Assembly (NCBI GenBank): GCA_963745765.1
Contig: CAVUYQ010000010.1
Location: forward strand, 62,001 to 126,000
Source of the DNA: Ww85 sp963745765
GTDB lineage: Bacteria > Desulfobacterota > Desulfobulbia > Desulfobulbales > Desulfocapsaceae
Reading direction: 5' to 3'
Length of the DNA stretch: 64,000 bases
Part shown: piece by piece, positions 8,488 through 16,848 of the stretch
Position numbering within the stretch: position 1 is the stretch's first letter
How the letters are laid out: each line of letters starts with the position of its first letter
Made by a program: the position numbers and the translations under genes
The notes under the pieces: generated by a model
Seen by the model: only the letters and a program-made list of their open reading frames with translations
The model's database searches: none
What the model was told of the DNA's origin: nothing

Positions 8488-9831
8488 TCGCTTCTCAGTC
8501 ACAAGGAGGAGTTGAAACTTGCCCAGATGCTGGAAGAGGGGCGCCTCCGCATACAAAACGGCGTGCTCTCCACCCAACTTGCTATGCCGGTTCTCCATGA
8601 GCTCGTTTCCGAGCTGAAAGAAACAGACAACAAAATCCTCCATATTATTCATGGTCTCAGCGACGGTGAAGCGGCAGTGATCGAGCGGGAAAAGGCATGG
8701 TTTGTCGATTGTTTTGAGCAGACCGTGGTGCTGGATAAACAACGGGCGGCATTACTCATCCAGATAAGCGATGCTGCCATCAGTAATGATCAATATCAGA
8801 AATTACGTCGTCGGATTTTAGGTACCGGCAGTGAAATTGCACAACTCTACAGCGGAAAACTGCTAGGCCAGGAGTACATTAACGCTATCGCTTCAGGACT
8901 TGAAGAGCTGTCCCGCCGTTTTCGCCAGGTCCTGGTCGAAGTCATGAAGGAACAGCGCCTTTCAGTACCTGAGCAGGTAAATGATACAAAGTTTCTCCTT
9001 GCCGTCGAGCGTCAGGTAAACAGACAATTCATGGGTGAAGGCGGACTTGACTCCGAGGCACTAACCAATCTGATTAGTGAAATAGAAGCAGGCCGTGACA
9101 TTGCCAAACATGCCAAGGAATCGCTGGTTCGGGCGAACCTGCGATTGGTAATTTCGGTATCCAAAAAGTTCGTCAATCGCGGGCTTCAGTTTTCAGATCT
9201 CATTCAGGAAGGTAACATCGGGCTGATGAAAGCCGTTGAGAAATTTGATTATCACCGTGGTTATAAATTCAGTACCTATGCCACCTGGTGGATTCGGCAG
9301 GCAATCACCAGGGGCATTGCCGACCAGGGCAGGACGATTCGCCTGCCGGTGCACATGATTGAGACCATTAACCGTCTGTTGCGTGTTTCAAAAGAATTTT
9401 TATCTGAAGAACACCGCGAACCGACTCCTGAAGAAATGGCTGAACAGCTTGGAACAGAGGTAGGCAAGGTCAAAACGGCGCTTAAGATAGCCAAGGATGC
9501 AATCTCGCTTGATACTCCGGTCGGCGATGGTGGTGAAACCTTCCTCGGAGACTTTATCGAGGATTCTGAGAGGCCGGGACCACACGACATATCAATGACT
9601 GCCAGTCTTCGGAAATGCCTGAACCAGGTGATGTCTACCTTGACACCGAGGGAGGCAAAGGTCCTGCAGATGAGATACGGCATAGACGTTGATTATGACC
9701 ATACCCTTGAAGAAGTAGGTCACTGTTTTGCCGTCACCCGTGAGAGAATTCGTCAAATCGAGGCCCAGGCACTCCAGAAACTGAAACATCCGTCCCGTAT
9801 AGAGGAGTTGCGGGTGTTCGTCGAAGACTAA
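8488..9831 (+). CDS. rpoD: RNA polymerase primary sigma factor, main part
   Basis: Carries the rest of region 1.2, a long non-conserved insert, and conserved regions 2 to 4. Seen: region 2 (VSKKFVNRGLQFSDLIQEGN), the region 2.3-2.4 promoter-melting and -10 recognition helix (YKFSTYATWWIRQAITRGIA), region 3 (EEHREPTPEEMAEQLG) and the region 4.2 helix-turn-helix (HTLEEVGHCFAVTRERIRQI) that reads the -35 box. With the upstream part the product is about 561 residues, normal for a group 1 sigma. No initiator of its own is convincing (the first is a TTG at 8512 inside region 1.2), which supports one interrupted gene. Confidence 0.93.
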   Translation, partial: SLLSHKEELKLAQMLEEGRLRIQNGVLSTQLAMPVLHELVSELKETDNKILHIIHGLSDGEAAVIEREKAWFVDCFEQTVVLDKQRAALLIQISDAAISNDQYQKLRRRILGTGSEIAQLYSGKLLGQEYINAIASGLEELSRRFRQVLVEVMKEQRLSVPEQVNDTKFLLAVERQVNRQFMGEGGLDSEALTNLISEIEAGRDIAKHAKESLVRANLRLVISVSKKFVNRGLQFSDLIQEGNIGLMKAVEKFDYHRGYKFSTYATWWIRQAITRGIADQGRTIRLPVHMIETINRLLRVSKEFLSEEHREPTPEEMAEQLGTEVGKVKTALKIAKDAISLDTPVGDGGETFLGDFIEDSERPGPHDISMTASLRKCLNQVMSTLTPREAKVLQMRYGIDVDYDHTLEEVGHCFAVTRERIRQIEAQALQKLKHPSRIEELRVFVED

Positions 9832-10143
9832 CCTCGCTATTTCACGAGTTGAGACAGCCTGATTGCTCAGGAGACATGCTATTCAGCATACAGGAGTATT
9901 TGAATCGCAAAAATGACGCCTGATAGTGAACCAAAATCCTCATTTTACAAGGTACCTAATGTATTTCAATAATATGAATGCGTTAAGATAATTAAATTAT
10001 CATGAAATAATCGGGCCGGCAGTATAACTCCTGTCCGGTTGCTGGATTACCGGCGTAATGTCCATGTTATCTGCAGCATAGATGTCTTTTTTCGTTCATA
10101 CCATTCAGAAATTGTTTCTGTCCCGATTTACGGTGGTGGGGTC
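9832..10143. other. Intergenic region between rpoD and dprA
   Basis: No gene is supported here. It is AT-rich in its second half and contains a perfect palindrome at 9987-10001 (GATAATT-A-AATTATC) that could be an operator or simply AT-rich chance. A reading frame entering dprA from 10039 has no ribosome-binding site and no family similarity upstream of the ATG at 10144. Confidence 0.5.
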
Positions 10144-11247
10144 ATGACTCAATTGCAGGAGTGGCTGGCCCTGAGTCTTGCTGACGGACTTGGACCGGCA
10201 GGGTATTGGAACCTCGTCAACCAGTTCGGTTCACCCGGCAAGGTATTGAGGGCTTCATCCGCTGAGCTTTTGCGGGGGGGCGGAGTGCGTCCGTTGCAGG
10301 TTGAGGCTCTTGCCGACCCGGCTGCACTGCTTGCAGCGGCTGATTCCGGGTTGTTGCAACTCCAGGAGGCCGGCTGCAGAGCGTTAAGTTACCCTGAAGC
10401 TGATTATCCTGAATTGCTCCGGCAGACAACGAATCCTCCTCCGGTTCTCTATATTCGCGGTAGAGTGAACCTGCTGAATACCCCGGCCATAGCCATTATC
10501 GGTTCGCGGGCTGCGACAAGTTATGGACGGAGAACAGCATTCTCCCTGGCGGGTAATCTGGCCGATCAGGGGATATCTGTGGTCTCGGGGCTGGCCATGG
10601 GCATTGACGCAGAAGCGCATGGTGGTTGCCTGGCCAGAAACGGCAACACTATTGCGGTGCTGGGATGCGGACTTGACGTTATTTACCCTCGGGTGAATAG
10701 AAAACTCTACGATCAGACGGCAAAGCATGGTCTGATCGTCTCCGAGTATCCTTTGGGTACAAAGCCTGATGGTTTCAGGTTCCCGGCGCGAAATCGTATT
10801 ATTGCCGGGCTCAGCCTGGGCGTTGTTGTGGTGGAGGCAGCCAGGAAATCCGGCTCATTGATTACGGTCCAGTTCGCCCTTGAGGAAGGGCGGGAGGTGT
10901 TTGCCGTTCCTGGACAAATCGACTCGCTAAAAAGCAGCGGCACGCACTGGCTGCTTCAACAGGGCGCAGCACTAGTTGTCTCTGCCGAAGATATTCTGGA
11001 TCATCTGCCCATGCATTCATTTGCCGGGAAAAGTGTTCCAGCGCGGCCGGCTGCTTATCCCGAGATGGATGAGGAGTCATCCAGGCTTCTTTCCCTCATT
11101 GAACCTTATCCGATGCGCCGGGATGAGCTGCTCCAGTGTGCCGGTCTCAGCCCGGCGCGCTTAAGTGAGCTCCTGCTGCTGCTTGAACTCGACGGCTTGG
11201 TGGAATTGCTGCCCGGCGATGAGTTGCGAAGGACCAGCCCCGGTTAA
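10144..11247 (+). CDS. dprA: DNA processing protein DprA
   Basis: Single-stranded-DNA-binding protein that loads RecA on incoming DNA in transformation. The Rossmann-like core is clear: IGSRAATSYGRRTAF, SGLAMGIDAEAHGGCL, AVLGCGLDVIYPRVN and FPARNRIIAGLS. An N-terminal SAM/HhH-like region precedes it, and the last 60 residues resemble the winged-helix DprA C-terminal domain. The ATG at 10144 (MTQLQEWLALSL) follows GGTGGGG and matches the family start, giving 367 residues. Often present in bacteria not known to be competent. Confidence 0.95.
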   Translation: MTQLQEWLALSLADGLGPAGYWNLVNQFGSPGKVLRASSAELLRGGGVRPLQVEALADPAALLAAADSGLLQLQEAGCRALSYPEADYPELLRQTTNPPPVLYIRGRVNLLNTPAIAIIGSRAATSYGRRTAFSLAGNLADQGISVVSGLAMGIDAEAHGGCLARNGNTIAVLGCGLDVIYPRVNRKLYDQTAKHGLIVSEYPLGTKPDGFRFPARNRIIAGLSLGVVVVEAARKSGSLITVQFALEEGREVFAVPGQIDSLKSSGTHWLLQQGAALVVSAEDILDHLPMHSFAGKSVPARPAAYPEMDEESSRLLSLIEPYPMRRDELLQCAGLSPARLSELLLLLELDGLVELLPGDELRRTSPG

Positions 11248-11383
11248 GCGTGGTTGTCTGCTGCTCCTGACATGAGGCTTCATCGAAGAAGCAGCTTATT
11301 CGTTCGAGGCTGAAGAGAGATCGGGTGAAAAGATGATTATACACGGCGAACATAACCCCCAAAGCTAAAATGAAGGTACCCTG

Positions 11384-12082
11384 ATGAAAGACTTGCTCGT
11401 TGCACCATCTATTCTCTCCGCGGATTTCACTGAGCTTGGCGCTGAAATAAAGGCGGTTGTCAAAGCCGGAGCAGATGTTATCCATGTGGATGTAATGGAT
11501 GGACATTTTGTGCCAAATATCACCATCGGGCCACTTATTGTTCAAGCTGCCCGACGAGTTACCGACAAACCGCTCGATGTTCATCTCATGATCAGTAACG
11601 CTGACCGTTACATAGATCAGTTTGCTGCCGCCGGGGCCGACTGGATAACGGTGCATGTGGAAGCCTGTACGCATCTGCAGCGCACCGTTGCGCGTATCAG
11701 GGAACACGGGCTGAAGGCGGGGGTTGTCCTCAATCCGGCTACATCATTGAACACCTTGGATTATGTTCTTGATGACATAGACAGCGTCATGCTGATGAGT
11801 GTTAATCCCGGTTTTGGCGGTCAATCATTTATTCCCGCAACCCTGGGGAAAATTACCCGGCTCAAGGCTCTTATTGACGAACGGGGCTTGGAGATCGGCA
11901 TAGAAGTAGATGGGGGAGTGAGTCCGACGACCATCTATGGAATTGCCCGGGCCGGTGCCAATATTTTCGTGGCCGGTTCAGCAATATACGGCTGTGATGT
12001 CTATGGACCGGTGATCAGTCAGTTAAAACGTGAGGCTGAACGCGGCAGAACCGATTTGCTCTGCGTCACAAGGGGTAAATAA
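11384..12082 (+). CDS. rpe: Ribulose-phosphate 3-epimerase
   Basis: Interconverts D-ribulose 5-phosphate and D-xylulose 5-phosphate in the pentose phosphate pathway. 232 residues, a (beta/alpha)8 barrel. Family motifs: APSILSADF, HVDVMDGHFVPNITIG (metal and catalytic Asp), HLMISNADRYI, SVNPGFGGQSFIP and EVDGGVSP (second catalytic Asp), then VAGSAIYG (phosphate site). The 136-base upstream gap follows dprA. Immediately downstream lies the ruined pgi gene, so the two sugar-phosphate genes may once have formed a unit. Confidence 0.96.
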   Translation: MKDLLVAPSILSADFTELGAEIKAVVKAGADVIHVDVMDGHFVPNITIGPLIVQAARRVTDKPLDVHLMISNADRYIDQFAAAGADWITVHVEACTHLQRTVARIREHGLKAGVVLNPATSLNTLDYVLDDIDSVMLMSVNPGFGGQSFIPATLGKITRLKALIDERGLEIGIEVDGGVSPTTIYGIARAGANIFVAGSAIYGCDVYGPVISQLKREAERGRTDLLCVTRGK

Positions 12083-12089
12083 TACGGAT

Positions 12090-12859
12090 ACTGATGTAGG
12101 CCGGAGTCTTTCCTGGCGGCAGCTTGAAGCACTTGCCCGGCAGCCCTGCGATCTTCGAAAAGACGGTGGCCTGGGATGCGGTCGGCGGATTGAACGGATG
12201 GTTTGTGAACCGGCGGGGTTGCGCCTGCTTTATTCCACCCAGCGAATAGATGATGAGTTCTCAAAGCCTTTCAGGAGTTTGCCGATGAACACCGCCTGGT
12301 TGAGCGTTTCAAAGAGATGCGCCGTGGGGATGGTATCAACAGGATTTGATCGACATTGGCATCGGCGGCTCAGACCGGTCCTGTCATCCGGGGGTAACCG
12401 GGAACCAATGGTCAGCAGGCCCTTCTATCAGCTTCTCCTCCAGCGAACAGAGATTGTTCCCGATGAATTCATCGGCTTTGTTTCGTCACAATACGGTCAT
12501 GACATCACTATCGATGGCACGACATCTCAGCAAAAACTGCGTGCCAATCTTCCAGTTTAGCCGCGGGGCCCTGGCAGTCGGCCAGACAGACGAAAATCCG
12601 AACCGGTGCTCTGCTGGTAAAACCGTCCAGGTTCCGATTTTAAAGACAACGGCTCGATCCATTGCATATGAACAGACTGCCGGCACTTTATGAAGCCATG
12701 ATTGTCTTCCAGGGTTTTTCCTGGTGCATCAACTCGTTTGATCAGGAGGGTGTACAGCTTGGCAAAGTACTGGCCGGCCGTTTTCTGGCATGCATGAAAG
12801 CAGGTGTAAAAGATGACCAATCTGTTGAGAATAAAATGCTCGAGGCACCTGATAAATAA
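12090..12859 (+). pseudogene. pgi: Glucose-6-phosphate isomerase remnant (deleted and frameshifted)
   Basis: Fragments of phosphoglucose isomerase occur in the correct order but in different frames. An N-terminal piece (SLSWRQLEALARQP, then GLRLLYSTQRIDDE) is followed by KAFQEFADEHRLVERFKEMR, the glycine motif LIDIGIGGSD, FYQLLLQRTEIVPDEFIGF and GHDITIDGTTSQQKLRANL. ALAVGQTDENPNR and the near-C-terminal INSFDQEGVQLGKVLA complete the series. Total length is about 770 bases against roughly 1,600 for an intact gene. Most of the sequence between the first and second halves is missing, and there are at least four frame changes. No start codon is visible. This is real decay, not just single-base error. 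Confidence 0.85.
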
Positions 12860-12926
12860 GGGCTATCCGCCAATTAGCGAAGCTGAATCACTGTTCATTT
12901 TTGTGCCCAAAATCGTTGCTTTTTTG

Positions 12927-12955
12927 TTGACAAAAAAAGCGTTCGGTTATATCCT
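12927..12955 (+). promoter_or_regulatory. Putative sigma-70 promoter for dsrA
   Basis: A perfect -35 box TTGACA (12927-12932) is followed after 17 bases by TATCCT (12950-12955), four of six matching the -10 consensus. It lies 180 bases upstream of the dsrA start, leaving a long leader. Prediction from sequence only. Confidence 0.4.
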
Positions 12956-13134
12956 CATCGGCTACACGATTATTTATGGGTTTAGTGTTGTTTCCCCTGT
13001 TTTTTGCAGAATCCGGGAGGAGTGGGGGAGCGAATGAAAAGGGGAGTCTCGTCTTTTCTGTAAAATACTTGCTCTGTAATAAGATTTTATTTGGTTAGGG
13101 GAGAAGTTTAAACCGTAATTTAAAGGAGGAAATC

Positions 13135-14415
13135 ATGGCAAAACATGAGACACCCTTGTTAGACCAACTGGAGACTGGCCCATGGCCAAGCTTCGTGAGC
13201 GATCTGAAAGATCAGGCCAAGATCAAGCCGGAAGTCTATGACATCCTTGGTCAGCTCGAATTGTCTTATAAAGACAGGATTACCCACTGGAAGCACGGCG
13301 GCATCGTCGGCGTTTTCGGTTATGGCGGCGGTATTGTCGGGCGTTACTCGGATGTACCTGATCGGTTTCCCGGTGTTGAGCATTTTCATACCGTTCGTGT
13401 TGCCCAGCCATCGTCAAAATATTATTCCACCGATCATCTGCGCCGGCTGATGGATATCTGGGAGAAGCATGGCTCAGGCGTTACGAACTTTCACGGTTCT
13501 ACCGGTGATATCATTTTTATTGGTACCAGGACTGAGCATCTTGAACCTCTTTTCTGGGATCTGACCCACGAAATGGGACAGGACCTTGGCGGTTCGGGGT
13601 CCAACCTGCGTACACCGGCCTGCTGTCTCGGCCAGTCCCGCTGCGAATGGGCCTGTTATGATACCCAGGAAACCTGTCACAGCCTGACCCTGCACTACCA
13701 GGATGAGATTCATCGGCCTGCCTTCCCTTACAAATTCAAATTCAAATTCTCCGGCTGCCCGAATGACTGTGTTGCCGCTATCGCCCGTTCCGACGTATCT
13801 GTTATCGGTACCTGGAAAGATAATATCCGTATCGACCAGGCCGCCGTGAAGGAATATATCGCCGGCAATTATCCCTCAAACGGCGGCGCGCACAGCGGCC
13901 GGGACTGGGGTGCCTTCGACATAAAAAAGGAAGTTATTGATCTCTGTCCGACTGAATGTATGTGGATGGAAGACGGCGAACTGAAAATTGACGATAAAGA
14001 ATGTACCCGCTGTATGCATTGTATTAATGTTATGCCTCGTGCCCTTCGTCCGGGTGCTGAGCAGGGTGCGACAGTCTTGGTCGGCGCCAAAGCACCGATC
14101 CTTGATGGTGCTCAATTTGCCACGCTGATGGTTCCTTTTATGAAGATCTCGAAAGATAATGATTTTGAGGAACTGATAGACTTTATCGAGAAGATCTGGG
14201 ACTGGTGGATGGAAGTCGGCAAGAACCGGGAGCGCGTTGGCGAGACCATGCAGCGTGTCGGATTACCCACCTTTATCAAAGTCATGGGTCTCGATCCTAT
14301 TCCTCAGATGATCAAGGAACCGCGATCAAATCCTTACGTCTTCTGGGCCGAGGAAGAGGTCGAAGGCGGTTTTGAGCGTGATGTTGACGAATTTCGTGCA
14401 CGTCATGCGGCATAG
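13135..14415 (+). CDS. dsrA: Dissimilatory sulfite reductase alpha subunit
   Basis: Catalytic-complex subunit that reduces sulfite in the cytoplasm during sulfate respiration, forming a DsrA2B2 heterotetramer with siroheme and [4Fe-4S] clusters. Seen: siroheme-proximal cluster ligands CCLGQSRCEWACYDTQETC and SGCPNDC, and an inserted ferredoxin domain (CPTECMW, then CTRCMHCINVMP). 426 residues is typical. A strong AAAGGAGG site precedes the ATG. Followed 57 bases later by dsrB. The oxidative (sulfur-oxidising) type cannot be excluded from one subunit, but dsrD downstream favours the reductive type. Confidence 0.97.
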   Translation: MAKHETPLLDQLETGPWPSFVSDLKDQAKIKPEVYDILGQLELSYKDRITHWKHGGIVGVFGYGGGIVGRYSDVPDRFPGVEHFHTVRVAQPSSKYYSTDHLRRLMDIWEKHGSGVTNFHGSTGDIIFIGTRTEHLEPLFWDLTHEMGQDLGGSGSNLRTPACCLGQSRCEWACYDTQETCHSLTLHYQDEIHRPAFPYKFKFKFSGCPNDCVAAIARSDVSVIGTWKDNIRIDQAAVKEYIAGNYPSNGGAHSGRDWGAFDIKKEVIDLCPTECMWMEDGELKIDDKECTRCMHCINVMPRALRPGAEQGATVLVGAKAPILDGAQFATLMVPFMKISKDNDFEELIDFIEKIWDWWMEVGKNRERVGETMQRVGLPTFIKVMGLDPIPQMIKEPRSNPYVFWAEEEVEGGFERDVDEFRARHAA

Positions 14416-14472
14416 GCTTAAGTCTTACAGACGATTAACGATTGAGAATACAATATAGAGAGGAGAGTTATC

Positions 14473-15600
14473 ATGGGATATAATCCGGAAAAACCGATGG
14501 AAGGCCGCATCACCGATCTTGGCCCGCCTTACTACGAGCAGTTCCTGCCCCCTGTCATCAAAGAGAACAAGGGCAAATGGCTCTGGCATGAGATCCTTCA
14601 GCCGGGTGTTTTGATGCACAAATCAGAGACCGGCGATGAGGTCTACACTGTTCGTGTCGGTTCCCCCCGCCTGGTAACCGCGGTCAGAATACGCGAGATC
14701 TGTGATATTTCTGACAAGCATTGTGACGGTTACCTGCGTTTTACCACCAGGAACAACATCGAGTTCATGGTCGATTCCAAGGACAAGGTTCAGCCGCTCC
14801 TTGACGATCTGGCCAGCCGCGGCAGCAAGTTTCCGGTAGGTGGGACCGGTGCCGGTTTAACCAATATCGTTCACACCCAGGGGTGGGTTCACTGTCACAC
14901 CCCGGCAACAGATGCCTCCGGTCCGGTCAAGGCGGTCATGGATGAGCTGTTTGACTACTTCACTTCCATGAAACTGCCGGCCCAGGTCCGTATCGCATTG
15001 GCCTGCTGCCTCAACATGTGTGGTGCCGTTCATGCTTCTGATATCGCTATCCTCGGCATCCATCGCAAGCCGCCGATGATCGATCACCAGCGGATCACCG
15101 GTGTCTGCGAGCTTCCGTTGGCAGTCGCTTCCTGTCCGCTCGGCGCGGTGAAGCCGGCAAAAGTCGAGATTGACGGTAAGGAAATCAAGACGGTTAAGGT
15201 AAACGTCGAGCGCTGTATGTTCTGCGGAAACTGCTATACCATGTGTCCTGCCATGCCTTTGGCGGACCCGGAAGGTGATGGTATTGCGATTCTGGTGGGT
15301 GGCAAGATATCCAACTCCCGCTCAATGCCGAAATTTTCCAAACTGGTTATTCCATTTCTGCCCAACAATACCCCCCGCTGGCCGGAAACGGTTGAGGCCA
15401 TCAAGAAAATTCTTGAGGCATATGCAAGCGACGCAAAAAAATATGAGCGTCTTGGCGAATGGGCTGAGAGGATTGGTTGGGAGATGTTTTTTGAGAAATG
15501 CGATATTCCTTTTACCGAGAAGAGTATCGATGATTATCGTCTGGCTTATGATACCTGGCGTACATCGACACAATTCAAGTACACGAGCCATATCAAGTAG
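14473..15600 (+). CDS. dsrB: Dissimilatory sulfite reductase beta subunit
   Basis: Partner of DsrA; carries the catalytically active siroheme in characterised enzymes and docks DsrC. Seen: cluster ligands in ALACCLNMCGAVHASD and SCPLGAVKP, and a ferredoxin-type segment CMFCGNCYTMCPAMPL. 375 residues, normal. An AGGAGAG site lies just upstream of the ATG at 14473. The gene shares a transcript with dsrA by spacing; a small hairpin separates it from dsrD. Confidence 0.97.
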   Translation: MGYNPEKPMEGRITDLGPPYYEQFLPPVIKENKGKWLWHEILQPGVLMHKSETGDEVYTVRVGSPRLVTAVRIREICDISDKHCDGYLRFTTRNNIEFMVDSKDKVQPLLDDLASRGSKFPVGGTGAGLTNIVHTQGWVHCHTPATDASGPVKAVMDELFDYFTSMKLPAQVRIALACCLNMCGAVHASDIAILGIHRKPPMIDHQRITGVCELPLAVASCPLGAVKPAKVEIDGKEIKTVKVNVERCMFCGNCYTMCPAMPLADPEGDGIAILVGGKISNSRSMPKFSKLVIPFLPNNTPRWPETVEAIKKILEAYASDAKKYERLGEWAERIGWEMFFEKCDIPFTEKSIDDYRLAYDTWRTSTQFKYTSHIK

Positions 15601-15623
15601 TTGTTAGACGGGTGTTTGAGCAA

Positions 15624-15652
15624 AAGCCCATCTCGGTTGCCGGGGTGGGCTT
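15624..15652 (+). terminator. Hairpin between dsrB and dsrD
   Basis: A 7-bp perfect stem AAGCCCA/TGGGCTT with a 15-base loop followed only by TTTCAT. The weak T-tract suggests partial termination or mRNA processing that could set the dsrAB to dsrD ratio, rather than full termination. Confidence 0.5.
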
Positions 15653-15691
15653 TCATGCTTTTGAAGCCAACTTAATATAAAGGAGAACGCT

Positions 15692-15922
15692 ATGCCTCTG
15701 AGTGATGATGAACTAAAAGCTGCGATAATACAAAAAGCAGAAAAGTCTCCTAAGGCTCAACTGTATATCAAGGATTTCTATCAATGTGATCCGGATGCCA
15801 AACCGCGCCAGATCAAGAACCTCGCCAACCTACTTGTACGGGAAGGAAAACTGATGTTCTGGTCATCCGGTTCCACCACAATGTATGCAATCCCCAGCCG
15901 TATACAGAATGAGGAGAAATAG
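15692..15922 (+). CDS. dsrD: Dissimilatory sulfite reductase-associated protein DsrD
   Basis: Small winged-helix protein found with reductive-type dsrAB; it acts as an allosteric activator of DsrAB in sulfate reducers. 76 residues, with conserved KSPKAQLYIKDFY and a C-terminal hairpin (EGKLMFWSSGSTTMYAIPSR). A GGAG site lies before the ATG. Its presence supports a reductive pathway for the whole locus. A strong terminator follows. Confidence 0.95.
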   Translation: MPLSDDELKAAIIQKAEKSPKAQLYIKDFYQCDPDAKPRQIKNLANLLVREGKLMFWSSGSTTMYAIPSRIQNEEK

Positions 15923-15962
15923 AACGTATTTCTTTTCTATTTCTACCCAGCAGGACACGTGA

Positions 15963-15992
15963 GCGCAGAAATAAAAATTCTGCGCTTTTTTT
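15963..15992 (+). terminator. Rho-independent terminator after dsrD
   Basis: A perfect 8-bp stem GCGCAGAA/TTCTGCGC with a 7-base loop and a run of seven T (15986-15992). The T-tract abuts the presumed birA start codon at 15993. Confidence 0.85.
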
Positions 15993-16757
15993 ATGGATTA
16001 TCAAGATATCTATCTGCAGCAGACGGATTCCACCAACCTGCAGGCCCGGAAAATGGCCGAGCAGGGTGTCAGTCATGGCTCCGGTGTTGTTGCGGACAGC
16101 CAGACGGCAGGGCGTGGACGGCTTGCGCGTGAATGGTTTTCGCCTCCCGGAAAAAATCTCTATTGTTCCTATGTCCTCAGACCTGCCATCAAAACGGAGG
16201 ATTTTTCCCGGCTGACCATGGTTGCAGGCCTCGCTGTCGCTCGCTATCTGGGCACGTTTTGTCCGCTGCCAATAGGTCTCAAGTGGCCGAACGATATCCA
16301 TCTCAGCGGCAAGAAGTGCGGCGGCATTTTATCTGAATCGAGCCTGTCTGCCGGTGACGTAAAGCGCAGTTATGCTATTATCGGCATCGGCCTTAATCTT
16401 AACATAAGCCTGGATGAACTTCCTCCCCATCTTCGATTGATTGCCACATCACTCTTCATTGAAACCGGTGAGACTTATGATGCCAACACGCTCTTTCAGG
16501 GTATAAGGAACTCACTGCTGAGTGGCGTCCGGGAGTTTGAAACAAAAGGGTTTACCTCTATTCTTAAGCAATGGAAACATTACGATACCATGCTTGGCAA
16601 ATGGATGGTCTGGGTCACATCGGATGGGAAGAAAGTTACCGGTAAAAGTCTTGGGCCTGACGGAGATGGTTTTTTACGGGTAGAAGACGCCCGCGGCAGT
16701 ATTCACCGGGTCATCTCCGGGGATGTAAACCTGGTCGGAAAAGATCGTGGCGTCTAG
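15993..16757 (+). CDS. birA: Biotin--[acetyl-CoA-carboxylase] ligase
   Basis: Attaches biotin to carrier proteins through biotinyl-AMP. Seen: the catalytic motif SQTAGRGRLAREWFSPPGK, the LKWPNDIHLSGKKCGGILSE motif and a C-terminal SH3-like domain (SLGPDGDGFLRVED). 254 residues with no N-terminal DNA-binding wing, so it is the monofunctional type without repressor activity. The only plausible start is directly after the T-run of the dsrD terminator and lacks a ribosome-binding site; the next in-frame stop is 21 bases upstream. Expression may rely on read-through or leaderless initiation. Confidence 0.92.
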   Translation: MDYQDIYLQQTDSTNLQARKMAEQGVSHGSGVVADSQTAGRGRLAREWFSPPGKNLYCSYVLRPAIKTEDFSRLTMVAGLAVARYLGTFCPLPIGLKWPNDIHLSGKKCGGILSESSLSAGDVKRSYAIIGIGLNLNISLDELPPHLRLIATSLFIETGETYDANTLFQGIRNSLLSGVREFETKGFTSILKQWKHYDTMLGKWMVWVTSDGKKVTGKSLGPDGDGFLRVEDARGSIHRVISGDVNLVGKDRGV

Positions 16758-16781
16758 CGCTTGATGTGAGACGCTGCAACA

Positions 16782-16823
16782 GCAAACGGGGCGAACAGGT
16801 TTTTCACCTGTCGCCCCGTTTGC
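16782..16823. terminator. Bidirectional terminator between birA and ahcY
   Basis: A long stem pairs GCAAACGGGGCGAACAGGT with ACCTGTCGCCCCGTTTGC, interrupted by a single bulged A, with a short T-rich loop. It lies between two convergent genes and could serve both strands. Confidence 0.7.
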
Positions 16824-16848
16824 CGGAGAACGGCTTGTCAGGTGATGC

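Noticed and set aside
8488..8600. Programmed frameshift in rpoD
   Set aside because: The site CTGATCG is neither a slippery heptamer nor a hungry-codon signal with a stop, and similar one-base insertions occur in unrelated genes of the window. Sequence error explains it better.
12030..12560. A 176-residue open frame as a new gene after rpe
   Set aside because: Its parts match pieces of phosphoglucose isomerase only locally; the rest is out of frame, so it is a fragment of the pgi pseudogene.
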